Of a stretch of DNA of 64,000 nt, positions 29,984 to 37,683 are shown piece by piece. Made by a program: the position numbers and the translations under genes. The stretch is from an uncultured Luteitalea sp. (GTDB taxonomy: Bacteria; Acidobacteriota; Vicinamibacteria; Vicinamibacterales; Vicinamibacteraceae), in NCBI GenBank assembly GCA_934541105.1, contig CAKTDA010000001.1, positions 124,001 to 188,000 of the forward strand, in the 5' to 3' direction. The stretch's first letter is position 1; each line of letters opens with the position of its first letter. The notes below the pieces were generated by a model, which saw only the letters and a list, made by a program, of their open reading frames with translations, was not told the origin of the DNA and made no database searches.

Positions 29984-30789
29984 TGTGTGAAGTTGAATTC
30001 CAGGTTCACCGTCAGCGCCGGGTTCGTGTACTCGCGCGGCAGGGGCGGCAGCTTCGTCAGCACGAGCGCCCGTTGCGCCGCCTGGTCGAGCAGGAAGTTG
30101 CCGCTGCTGCGCGCAACCGTGATCTCGCTGAGCGCGCCGGTCCTGTCGATCCTGAACCGCATGATCGTCGCACCGCGCGCGCCCTGCTGCTGCCGCCAGT
30201 TCCGCTGGATGATCTGCAGCATTTCCGAAATGTAGGCGGGGCAGCAGAAATTCCCGAGGTTGATCTGGCCACCATCGCTCCCTCCACCCGTCGAGAGTCC
30301 GATGCTGTCGCTCACGACGCCCGTGTCGGCCTTTGCCTGGCCTTCGCTGACGCGGGCGCCCGTCGACGGCGCCTTCGCGGTTGCCTTGGGCGGCGCAACC
30401 GGGGGCGCGGCCTTGGGCGTCGCCTGCTTCGGGGCCGCCTTTGCCGGCGCAGTCATCTCGGGTGGCTTCGGAGCCGGAGGAGGTGTCGGTACCGGCTTGG
30501 CGTCGGGCGGCTGCGGCACCGCCTGCTGGACCGCTCGTCCGCTCATCGACGTGAGGCCACCGGCACGCGGCCCCGGCGCGCCACCGAGGCTGATCGTCAT
30601 CACCGTCCGCGGCTCGGTGTCGGGCGTACGCCACGACGAAGGCGCGAACAGGATGATGGCCAGCAGCACGACGTGCACCGCCAGCGAGATGACGACCATC
30701 CGCTGGAACCCGTCGGGCCCGGTGGACCGCCGCTCGGGCGCAGGTGCCGGAGCGCCAGCCATCGCGTACGAAGGGGCAGGGGTGGCCAC
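29980..30789 (-). CDS. TolA/TonB-like energy-transducing protein
   Basis: 269 residues: a short cytoplasmic N-terminus, one membrane helix (~31-49, VISLAVHVVLLAIILF), a Pro/Ala/Lys-rich periplasmic spacer (~100-160, including APKQATPKAAPPVAPPKATA), and a TonB-type C-terminal domain (YISEMLQIIQRNWRQQQG, IMRFRIDRTGALSEITVARSSGN). Its place between tolR and tolB makes it the TolA of this system, although the C-terminal domain reads like TonB. Two adjacent cysteines occur just before that domain (NFCCPAY). 7 bp separate it from tolR. Confidence 0.88.
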   Translation of the reverse strand: MATPAPSYAMAGAPAPAPERRSTGPDGFQRMVVISLAVHVVLLAIILFAPSSWRTPDTEPRTVMTISLGGAPGPRAGGLTSMSGRAVQQAVPQPPDAKPVPTPPPAPKPPEMTAPAKAAPKQATPKAAPPVAPPKATAKAPSTGARVSEGQAKADTGVVSDSIGLSTGGGSDGGQINLGNFCCPAYISEMLQIIQRNWRQQQGARGATIMRFRIDRTGALSEITVARSSGNFLLDQAAQRALVLTKLPPLPREYTNPALTVNLEFNFTQ

Positions 30790-30796
30790 GGGTCCG

Positions 30797-31255
30797 TTAC
30801 CGCTCCCCGGGCAGGCGAGAGACGAGGCCCACCTTCTCGACGCCGGCCGACTTGAGGGCGTCCATCACCGTCATCGTCTGCTGCACGGTGACGGCGCCAT
30901 CTGCACGCAGGTAGACGGACTTGTCGCTCTTGCCGTCGAGCGCCTGCCGCATGCGCTCGCCGAGCACGTCCACGCGAATCAGCTCGTCGTCGAGCTGCAC
31001 GCGGTTGTCCTCGCCGAACGAAAGCGGAATCGTCACGAAGATGCGCTCGTTCTCGAGGTTCTGCGAGCGCGTCGCCACCGGCAGGTTCACGTCGAGCCCG
31101 CGCGTCATCATGGGCGCCGCCACCATGAAGATGATGAGCAGCACCAGCATGACGTCCACAAGGGGGACGACGTTGATCTCCGACAGGGCAGTCGCCGCCG
31201 TCACCCGTCCCCGCCGTCCGCGGGTGCCGCCGCCTGCCGCCTGTACCTTGGGCAT
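30797..31255 (-). CDS. tolR: TolR/ExbD-type proton channel subunit
   Basis: 152 residues with a single N-terminal membrane helix (INVVPLVDVMLVLLIIFMVAAP) containing the essential proton-relay aspartate, Asp34. The periplasmic part has the ExbD/TolR pattern VYLRADGAVTVQQTMTVMDALKSAGVEKVGLVS. It works with TolQ to power TolA. 21 bp follow tolQ. Confidence 0.93.
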   Translation of the reverse strand: MPKVQAAGGGTRGRRGRVTAATALSEINVVPLVDVMLVLLIIFMVAAPMMTRGLDVNLPVATRSQNLENERIFVTIPLSFGEDNRVQLDDELIRVDVLGERMRQALDGKSDKSVYLRADGAVTVQQTMTVMDALKSAGVEKVGLVSRLPGER

Positions 31256-31276
31256 GGGTCGTGGGTCCCCGGCGGC

Positions 31277-32032
31277 CTAGGTGAAGTTCCGCTCCGAGAT
31301 GTTGAGGAACTCGAGCGAGAAGTCCTCCATCTGCGACGCGAACCCGCGCACCTTGCTCGTGAAGTGGTTGTAGAAGTACACGGCCGGGATCGCCGCAAAG
31401 AGGCCCGCCGCCGTCGCGATGAGTGCCGACGCAATCCCGGGCGCGACCACCGCGAGGTTCGACGACCCCACGGCGCCAATCGCCTGGAACGCCGTCATGA
31501 TGCCCCACACGGTTCCGAACAGCCCGATGAAGGGCGTGATGCTCGCCGTCGTCGCCAGGAATCCCACCCGCTGCTCGAGTTTCGTCAGCTCGCTGCCGCT
31601 GGCGCGCAGGAGTGCGCGGTCCACGGCCTCGAGACTCTTCAGCGTAGGACGCGCGCCCGCCGCCGCTGGCTTGTCGCCCGTGGCGCCACGCAGTTGCGTG
31701 TTGAGCTCCGTATAGCCCGCCTGGAACAGCCCGACGAGCGGGCTCTCGCCAAGCGATCGACAGACGGCCTGCACCTCGGAGAACTTGCTGCTCCGACGGA
31801 ACACGTCGAGGAACTGCCGCGTGTGGGCCTCCGCCTTGCGGAATGCCCAGGTCTTGTAGAGCACGATGCCCCACGAGATCACGGAGAAGAGCACGAGGAA
31901 GGCGAGGACGAGCTGCTCGATGAGACCCGTACTCGAGATGAGCGATACGACGTCAGTGGCCGACTCCGCGGTCTCGGCCGCGGGCCCGGCCAGCTCCTGC
32001 AGGGCAAAAGCGCACACCCAGAGCGTCTGCAA
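31277..32032 (-). CDS. tolQ: TolQ/ExbB-type proton channel subunit
   Basis: 251 residues with three membrane helices (~35-58, ~152-175, ~190-215), the last two carrying the MotA/TolQ/ExbB signature GLFGTVWGIMTAFQAIG. The start appears to be TTG at 32032: GGAGG lies five bases upstream, and no in-frame ATG exists nearby; a GTG five codons later is a fallback. First gene of the Tol-Pal operon, divergent from recN. Confidence 0.93.
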   Translation of the reverse strand: MQTLWVCAFALQELAGPAAETAESATDVVSLISSTGLIEQLVLAFLVLFSVISWGIVLYKTWAFRKAEAHTRQFLDVFRRSSKFSEVQAVCRSLGESPLVGLFQAGYTELNTQLRGATGDKPAAAGARPTLKSLEAVDRALLRASGSELTKLEQRVGFLATTASITPFIGLFGTVWGIMTAFQAIGAVGSSNLAVVAPGIASALIATAAGLFAAIPAVYFYNHFTSKVRGFASQMEDFSLEFLNISERNFT

Positions 32033-32085
32033 ACAGGCCTCCGCTATGCATCATCAGTGCGCCGCTGGGAAGGCGCGAACGACGA

Positions 32086-32115
32086 AGCCTACCACGCGCC
32101 GAAAATCAGCGTCAA
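32086..32115 (-). promoter_or_regulatory. Candidate sigma-70 promoter of the Tol-Pal operon
   Basis: On the minus strand: -35 TTGACG (32115-32110), 18-bp spacer, -10 TAGGCT (32091-32086), leaving a leader of about 50 nt to the tolQ start. The -35 matches five of six bases; the -10 keeps the conserved T, A and final T. Confidence 0.5.
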
Positions 32116-32191
32116 TTCAGTGATATCGTGGCAGTTCTTGTTGATTGGGCCCGGCCGTCAGGCCGGTCCGCCGCCCCTCGTCCTCTCGGCC

Positions 32192-33928
32192 ATGATCCGG
32201 TTCCTCAGCATCCGCCAGCTGGCGGTCATCGAGTCGCTCGACATCTCGCTCGACGCCGGCCTGACCGTCCTGACCGGCGAGACCGGTGCGGGCAAGTCCG
32301 TCCTCGTCGAGGGCATCGGCCTGCTCCTCGGCGGGCGCGCCTCGGCCGACATGGTCCGCACCGGCGCCCCCTCCGCCTCGGTCCAGGCCATCGTCTCCAC
32401 ACCGGAGGGTGCCGAGGTCATCGTCCGGCGTGAGGTCTCGGCCGAGGGCCGCTCGCGTGCGTACATCGACGACGTGCTCGTCACGGCGGGAACGCTGCGC
32501 GACCGGATGGCGGCGTGGGTGGACCTGCACGGACAGCACGAGCACCAGACGCTGCAGCTTCCCGAGACGCATCTCGACCTCCTGGATCGCGTTGCCGGGT
32601 TGTTGCCGCAGCGAGCCGGCGTGGCAAGGGCCTACACGGCGCACGTCGCCGCCCGCGACGCGCTCGCGGCCACGCAGATGGACGCGCGCGAGCGCAGTGC
32701 CCGCATCGACCTGATCTCGTTCCAGCTCGGAGAGATCGACAAGGTCGCGCCGCTTGCCGATGAAGACGAACAGCTGGCCGCCACGCGGCAGGTCCTCGCA
32801 AACGCCGATCGCCTCCAGCGGCTGGGGCAGGAGGCCTACCAGGCGCTGTACGACGACGAGCACGCCGCCCTGCACGCGCTGACGCTGGTCTGGAAGCGGG
32901 TCGACGAACTCGCGCAGGTCGATCCGGCCGTGCAGCCGTATGCCGCGATGCGCGACGGCGTGAAGGCGCAGCTCGACGACCTCGCATTCTTCCTGCGCCA
33001 GTACGTCGCCGGCATCGAGGCCTCGCCGGAGCGGCTCCAGGATGTCGAGGACCGCCTGGCCCTGCTCGAGCGCCTGAAGAAGAAGTACGGCCCAGGCCTC
33101 GAGGACGTCCTGGCGCGCCAGCAGACCCTCCGCGACCAGCTCGCCTCGCTGCAGCAGCCCGAGGGCCAGCTCTCGGCGCTCCAGGCCTCGGCCGATGCCG
33201 CCGCCGCCGACTACCTCCAGGGCGCACGCGCACTGTCGGCGGCACGGCGGGCCGCGGCGCCACCGTTCCTCGCGCGCCTCAGGGCCGAACTCGCCGAGTT
33301 GTCGATGCCGCACGTGGACGTGACGTTCCGCTTCGAGGACGCAGCCGGGGAGGCGCAGTGGGGCGCGACCGGCATCGATACCGGCGAACTGCTGCTCTCG
33401 GCAAACCCCGGCGAGGCGCCCCGGCCGCTCGCCCGGGTGGCGTCGGGCGGCGAGCTGTCTCGCGTGATGCTGGCCGTGAAGGTGCTCGACGCACCCGAGG
33501 CCGATGGCCGTACCCTGATCTTCGATGAAGTGGACGCAGGCATCGGGGGACGGGTGGCCGGCAGCGTCGGTGCGAGGCTGCGGTCGCTGTCGCGCGACGC
33601 CCAGGTACTCTGCGTGACGCACCTGCCGCAGGTGGCGGCCTACGCCGACGCCCACGTGCACATCAGCAAGCAGGTGAGCGGCGGCAGGACACACACGTCG
33701 GCGACGCTGCTCGCCGGCGAGGCCCGGGTCGAGGAACTCGCGCGGATGATGGCGGGCAGTACGGCCGCGCCGATGCTCGACGGCGCCCGTGCGCTGCTGG
33801 CGTCCCAGCAGGGAGCGGCGGACACGTCCGGCGCCCGGCGCGGGGGCGAAAGCGAAGCAGAAGCAAAAGGCGAAAGCGAAAGTGTGGCGACCAGCAGGGG
33901 TCGCAAGGGACGCATACGTGGCTCGTAA
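32192..33928 (+). CDS. recN: DNA repair protein RecN
   Basis: SMC-like ATPase of double-strand break repair, 578 residues (E. coli 553). Walker A GETGAGKS at 29-36, the DLHGQHEHQTLQ Q-motif, long coiled-coil arms, signature VASGGELSRVMLAVKVL and Walker B LIFDEVDAGIGG (~442). The last ~35 residues are a low-complexity Ser/Glu/Lys tail absent from typical RecN, encoded by a purine-rich repeat (33846-33885). The leader contains a stem CCGGCC-GTCA-GGCCGG (32151-32166). The end overlaps the miaB GTG by 11 bp. Confidence 0.94.
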   Translation: MIRFLSIRQLAVIESLDISLDAGLTVLTGETGAGKSVLVEGIGLLLGGRASADMVRTGAPSASVQAIVSTPEGAEVIVRREVSAEGRSRAYIDDVLVTAGTLRDRMAAWVDLHGQHEHQTLQLPETHLDLLDRVAGLLPQRAGVARAYTAHVAARDALAATQMDARERSARIDLISFQLGEIDKVAPLADEDEQLAATRQVLANADRLQRLGQEAYQALYDDEHAALHALTLVWKRVDELAQVDPAVQPYAAMRDGVKAQLDDLAFFLRQYVAGIEASPERLQDVEDRLALLERLKKKYGPGLEDVLARQQTLRDQLASLQQPEGQLSALQASADAAAADYLQGARALSAARRAAAPPFLARLRAELAELSMPHVDVTFRFEDAAGEAQWGATGIDTGELLLSANPGEAPRPLARVASGGELSRVMLAVKVLDAPEADGRTLIFDEVDAGIGGRVAGSVGARLRSLSRDAQVLCVTHLPQVAAYADAHVHISKQVSGGRTHTSATLLAGEARVEELARMMAGSTAAPMLDGARALLASQQGAADTSGARRGGESEAEAKGESESVATSRGRKGRIRGS

Positions 33929-35252
33929 GTACCTGGTCGAAGCGTACGGTTGCCAGATGAACATGCACGACGGCGAGAGGCTCGCCGGCCTGCTCGAGTC
34001 CGCGGGATTCGAGGCGACGGCCGATCCCGCCGACGCCGACGTCATCGTCATCAACACGTGCAGCGTGCGCGAACGGGCGGAAGAGAAGCTGTTCACGCGC
34101 CTCGGCGAGTTCCGGGAGGCCGCGCAGGCCGTCGGTAACACGCCGGTGATTGCCGTGACGGGCTGCGTGGCCCAGCAGGAAGGCGCCGCGCTGCTGAAGC
34201 GCTCGCGGCTCATCGACGTCGTGGTCGGCACGCAGCGTGTCAAGCAGCTGCCGATGCTCGTCTCGCAGGCGCTCGAGGCCGACGCCGGGCCACAGGTCGA
34301 CATCAACCCGCACGAGGACGTCTCGTTCCCGCTCGGCATCGCGCGGCGTGCCGACACGGTCAAGGCCTACGTCAACATCATCGAAGGCTGCAACGAGTTC
34401 TGCGCGTTCTGCGTGGTGCCCTACACGCGCGGGCACGAGCGCATGCGGCCGGCCGCGGAAATCCTCGCGGAAGTGCGCGAGGCGGCGGGGAAGGGCCATC
34501 GCGAGATCCATCTGCTCGGCCAGATCGTGAACCACTACCAGGCGCCAGACGACGCCGCCTGCGACTTCGCGGGGCTCCTCGAGCAGGTCCACGAGGTGCC
34601 GGGTGTGGAGCGCATCCGTTTTGCCAGCCCGCACCCGCGACACGTGACGCCGGGGCTCCTCGACGCCTACAGGTCGCTGCCGAAAATCTGCCGGCATCTG
34701 CACCTGCCCGTGCAGTCCGGCTCGACCCGCATCCTCGCGGCCATGCGTCGTCGTTACTCGCGCGAGCGGTATCTCGAGATCATCCAGGAGGTCCGCGAAG
34801 CCGTGCCCGGCATCTGCCTCTCGACCGACATGATCGTGGGGTTCCCAGGCGAGACGGCCGAGGACTTCGACCACACGCTGACGCTGACCGCCACGGCCCG
34901 CTACCACAGCATGTTTTCCTTCAAGTACTCGCCGCGCCCGCGAACCCTGGCCATCAAGCGGATGCCAGACGATGTGGCGGAGGCGGAGAAGACGCGGCGG
35001 ATCGTCGAACTGCAGGCGTTGCAGCGCGAGATCCAGTCCGACCTGCATCGCCAGGCGGTCGGCCGGGTCGAGCGCGTGCTCGTGGACAGCACGAGCCGCC
35101 GCCGCGACGAAGATCTGTCGGGCCGCACAAGTGGCAACACCGTCGTGAACTTCCCGGGCGCCCCGCAGTGGCTGGGGCGGTTCGCCGATGTCCGCATCAC
35201 GTCCGCAGGCCCGAACAGCCTGCGGGGCGACGTGGTGTCCGTGGAGGGCTGA
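33918..35252 (+). CDS. miaB: tRNA-2-methylthio-N6-dimethylallyladenosine synthase MiaB
   Basis: Radical-SAM methylthiotransferase that modifies A37 of tRNAs reading UNN codons. 444 residues from a GTG start chosen because it gives the family N-terminus ARKYLVEAYGCQMN and has AAGGGA upstream. The N-terminal UPF0004 cluster cysteines include Cys12, the Cys in NTCSVRE and the Cys in VTGCVAQQ. The radical-SAM motif is Cys158-x3-Cys162-x2-Cys165 (GCNEFCAFC). A C-terminal TRAM domain follows (~370-444). The TGA overlaps the next ATG by one base. Confidence 0.95.
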   Translation: MARKYLVEAYGCQMNMHDGERLAGLLESAGFEATADPADADVIVINTCSVRERAEEKLFTRLGEFREAAQAVGNTPVIAVTGCVAQQEGAALLKRSRLIDVVVGTQRVKQLPMLVSQALEADAGPQVDINPHEDVSFPLGIARRADTVKAYVNIIEGCNEFCAFCVVPYTRGHERMRPAAEILAEVREAAGKGHREIHLLGQIVNHYQAPDDAACDFAGLLEQVHEVPGVERIRFASPHPRHVTPGLLDAYRSLPKICRHLHLPVQSGSTRILAAMRRRYSRERYLEIIQEVREAVPGICLSTDMIVGFPGETAEDFDHTLTLTATARYHSMFSFKYSPRPRTLAIKRMPDDVAEAEKTRRIVELQALQREIQSDLHRQAVGRVERVLVDSTSRRRDEDLSGRTSGNTVVNFPGAPQWLGRFADVRITSAGPNSLRGDVVSVEG

Positions 35253-35734
35253 TGCCGGTCCGGATGTGGATCAAGGGCCTCATGATGGACCCCGTCACGA
35301 ACATGCCCATCGTGGTGCTTCGCGACGAGGCGGGGGAGCGGACGCTGCCGATCTGGATTGGCATGTTCGAGGCGCACGCCGTCGCCCTGCAACTCGAGAA
35401 CAGCGCCCCGGCGCGTCCGATGACGCACGACCTCCTGCGGCACGTCATCGAGGCCCTCGGGGCGACGGTCACGGAGGTTCACGTCACGGACGTGCGCGAT
35501 GGCACCTTCCATGCGCTCGTGTACCTGCAGTCGGGCGGCGACCTCCTGGCAATCGACGCGCGGCCGTCGGACGCCCTGGCGCTCGCGCTCCGCACGAGGG
35601 CGCCTGTGTTCGTCGCCGAGCACGTGCTCACCGACGCGCGTCCCCTCGAGGCGCCGACCGGGCAGGACTCGGAGCGGCTGCAGCATTGGCTCGAAAGCCT
35701 CGACCCGAACGAAATGGGCAAGTACAAGATGTAG
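35252..35734 (+). CDS. DUF151 / bifunctional nuclease family protein
   Basis: 160 residues with the DUF151 pattern: VVLRDEAGERTLPIWIGMFEAHAVALQLE, RPMTHDLLRHVIEALGA, TFHALVYLQ and IDARPSDALALALRTRAPVFVAE. Family members are acidic bifunctional nucleases (bfn); the biochemical role in bacteria is poorly fixed. Coupled to miaB (TGATG) and followed 12 bp later by parA. Confidence 0.9.
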   Translation: MPVRMWIKGLMMDPVTNMPIVVLRDEAGERTLPIWIGMFEAHAVALQLENSAPARPMTHDLLRHVIEALGATVTEVHVTDVRDGTFHALVYLQSGGDLLAIDARPSDALALALRTRAPVFVAEHVLTDARPLEAPTGQDSERLQHWLESLDPNEMGKYKM

Positions 35735-35746
35735 AATCCGACCCCG

Positions 35747-36505
35747 ATGATTCTGGCAATCGCGAATCAGAAGGGTGGCGTGGGCAAGACCACGACCGCC
35801 ATCAATCTTGCGGCCGCGTTGTCGCTGCGCGGCAAGCCGACGCTGCTGGTGGACCTCGATCCCCAGGCCAACAGCACGATGTCGTTCCTCGAGATGGGAA
35901 CGGTCGGCCCCAACATGTTCGAGGCGCTCACGGGCGAGAACGGCACGACGCTCAGCAGCATCGTGCGCCCGACGAACCAGCCGCACCTCAGCATCGCGCC
36001 CGCGCGCATTGCGCTGGCAAAGGTCGAGGCAAAGCTCGTGGGTGAGCTCGACGCGCATTTCCGTCTGAAGGAGAAGCTGGATCCACTCCGCGAGACGTTT
36101 CCCTACATCGTGATCGACTGCCCGCCGACGCTGGGCCTGCTGACGGTGAATGCGCTCGTTGCGGCGACGCATCTCGTCGTGCCGATCCAGTCGTCGTACT
36201 TCGCGCTCGAAGGCACGGACGACCTGCTGGAGACGGTCGGCAAGGTGCAGCTTCGTGCCAATCCGTCGCTCCAGGTGCTCGGCGTGCTCATCACGATGCA
36301 CGACCGCCGCACGAGCCTCGCGCGCGACATCCGCGAGCAGATCAAGAAAGTGTTCGGCCCCAAGGTGTTCAAGACCGTGATTACGAAGAGCGTCAGGCTC
36401 GAGGAGAGCCCGGCGTACAAGGAAGCCATCTTCACGTTTGCGCCCGATTCGTCCGGCGCGTCCGAGTACTACAGCGTGAGCGAGGAGGTCCTGAGCCGTG
36501 TCTAA
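35747..36505 (+). CDS. parA: Chromosome-partitioning ATPase ParA
   Basis: 252-residue ParA/Soj. Deviant Walker A KGGVGKTT at 9-16, Walker A' LLVDLDPQANST, Walker B YIVIDCPPTLGLLTVNAL. There is no N-terminal DNA-binding extension, so it is the short chromosomal type. It forms the segregation pair with parB, whose GTG overlaps its end by 8 bp. Confidence 0.94.
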   Translation: MILAIANQKGGVGKTTTAINLAAALSLRGKPTLLVDLDPQANSTMSFLEMGTVGPNMFEALTGENGTTLSSIVRPTNQPHLSIAPARIALAKVEAKLVGELDAHFRLKEKLDPLRETFPYIVIDCPPTLGLLTVNALVAATHLVVPIQSSYFALEGTDDLLETVGKVQLRANPSLQVLGVLITMHDRRTSLARDIREQIKKVFGPKVFKTVITKSVRLEESPAYKEAIFTFAPDSSGASEYYSVSEEVLSRV

Positions 36506-37364
36506 GCGTGGCTTGCCCGAGTCGGTCCGCATGCGCCACGACGCGCATTACGTCGAGACGTTGACGGCGTCTGCCGGTACGCCGGTGGGGCGCATGATTC
36601 CAATCGAGCACATCGATCCCAACCCGAACCAGCCGCGGCAGGTCATGGGCGACCTGTCCGAGCTCATCGCGTCGGTCAAGGAACAGGGGATCATCGAGCC
36701 GATCGTCGTGCGGCAGCGGGGAAGCCGCTTCCAGATCGTCGCCGGCGAACGCCGCTACCAGGCTGCGGTCCGGGCCGGCATCGACGAACTCCCTGTCGTC
36801 ATCAGGGATGTGGACGATGTGGGCATTCTCGAGATTGCGCTGGTCGAGAACCTCCAGAGGAAGGACCTCACGGCGTTCGAGGAGGCGGAAGCCCTCCACG
36901 CGCTCTGCCAGAAGGCCGGCTACACGCACGAGCGGCTGGCGCAGAAGCTTGGCAAGAGCCGCACGGTCATCACGGAATCGCTCTCGCTGAACCAGATGCC
37001 CGAGTCGATCAAGCAGCTTTGTCGGCTGGCCGACATTTCGTCCAAGTCATTGCTGCTTCAGGTGGTTAGGCAGGGCGAGCCCGAGAAGATGGCGGCGCTC
37101 GTCGAGCAGATGTCGCGCAGTGGCGGGATGACCCGCCAGGAAGTGCGCGAGGCCGTCAAGCCGAAGCCCGGACGCGCTGCCGGACGCCCCCGGCCGTTCA
37201 CGTTCACGTACCGCGCCCCCGAGAAGCAGTTCGCATTCCAGCTGAGCTTCAAGAAGGCCGAGGTCGAACCCGACGAAGTCATCGCGACGCTCGAGCGCAT
37301 CCTCGAGGACCTCCGCGCCCAGCGGACGAGCGCACAGGCGGGGCAGGACGAACAGGGCGACTGA
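36498..37364 (+). CDS. parB: Chromosome-partitioning protein ParB
   Basis: 288 residues with a GTG start preceded by GAGGAGGTCC. The N-terminal ParB/Srx CTPase domain has IEHIDPNPNQPRQ, EPIVVRQRG, IVAGERRYQAA (the GERRxxA arginine patch) and LVENLQRKDLTAFEEAEAL. The helix-turn-helix LAQKLGKSRTVITESLSLNQ should bind parS. A C-terminal segment (~225-288) likely dimerises. No canonical parS is visible in the window. Confidence 0.93.
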   Translation: MSKRGLPESVRMRHDAHYVETLTASAGTPVGRMIPIEHIDPNPNQPRQVMGDLSELIASVKEQGIIEPIVVRQRGSRFQIVAGERRYQAAVRAGIDELPVVIRDVDDVGILEIALVENLQRKDLTAFEEAEALHALCQKAGYTHERLAQKLGKSRTVITESLSLNQMPESIKQLCRLADISSKSLLLQVVRQGEPEKMAALVEQMSRSGGMTRQEVREAVKPKPGRAAGRPRPFTFTYRAPEKQFAFQLSFKKAEVEPDEVIATLERILEDLRAQRTSAQAGQDEQGD

Positions 37365-37440
37365 GTTCGTCCCTCGCACACGGCAGCAGAAGTTCGCCGG
37401 CCACGCCGGTTCCGGCGCCTCGATCGCGACTGACATACTG

Positions 37441-37468
37441 CCAGGCCAACCGGGGCATCGCGGCCTGG
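37441..37468 (+). terminator. Hairpin downstream of parB, candidate terminator
   Basis: CCAGGCC at 37441-37447 pairs perfectly with GGCCTGG at 37462-37468 across a 14-nt loop; the AT-rich stretch AACAATTGTTAGTT follows directly. Position and downstream A/T content fit an intrinsic terminator of the miaB-parB transcript. Confidence 0.45.
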
Positions 37469-37499
37469 AACAATTGTTAGTTAACATAATGTGTATTAT
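37469..37499. promoter_or_regulatory. AT-rich island with three palindromes upstream of lptFG
   Basis: Within 31 bp are AACAATTGTT (37469-37478), GTTAAC (37480-37485) and ATAAT-N4-ATTAT (37486-37499), all perfect. Such AT content is rare in this window. TATTAT at 37494-37499 could be a -10. Likely an operator/promoter region or protein binding site. Confidence 0.45.
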
Positions 37500-37683
37500 C
37501 GGACTCTGCCAACATAGACCAGAATTCGCCCTGTTGATGCCGTGTGTGGATGTCTTAAGGTGATTCGGCCTAACCAGAGGACCGCTTGCCTCTCGTCCTC
37601 GTTCGTCTGCTGTTGGCGCCGAACCGAACTTCTGGAATGATCGTCCGAGTGAGCCAGGCGCATCGCGCGCCAGCCCCTTCCGC

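Larger units (their letters stand above)
37365..37683 (+). other. 319-bp gap between parB and lptFG
   Basis: No gene is seen. It holds a hairpin and an unusually AT-rich palindromic patch (described separately at 37441-37499). The last ~180 bp before the lptFG ATG are GC-rich and show no clear -10/-35 pair. Confidence 0.6.

Noticed and set aside
32033..32191. LexA/SOS box upstream of recN
   Set aside because: Neither the E. coli CTGT-N8-ACAG nor the Bacillus GAAC-N4-GTTC pattern is present in the gap.
30260..32191. N-terminal extension of RecN through the Tol genes
   Set aside because: The frame stays open by chance opposite tolA, tolR and tolQ; RecN starts at 32192 with the family N-terminus MIRFLSIRQLAVIE.
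36498..37683. A canonical parS site near parAB
   Set aside because: The palindromes at 37469-37499 share no similarity with the TGTTTCACGTGAAACA consensus.
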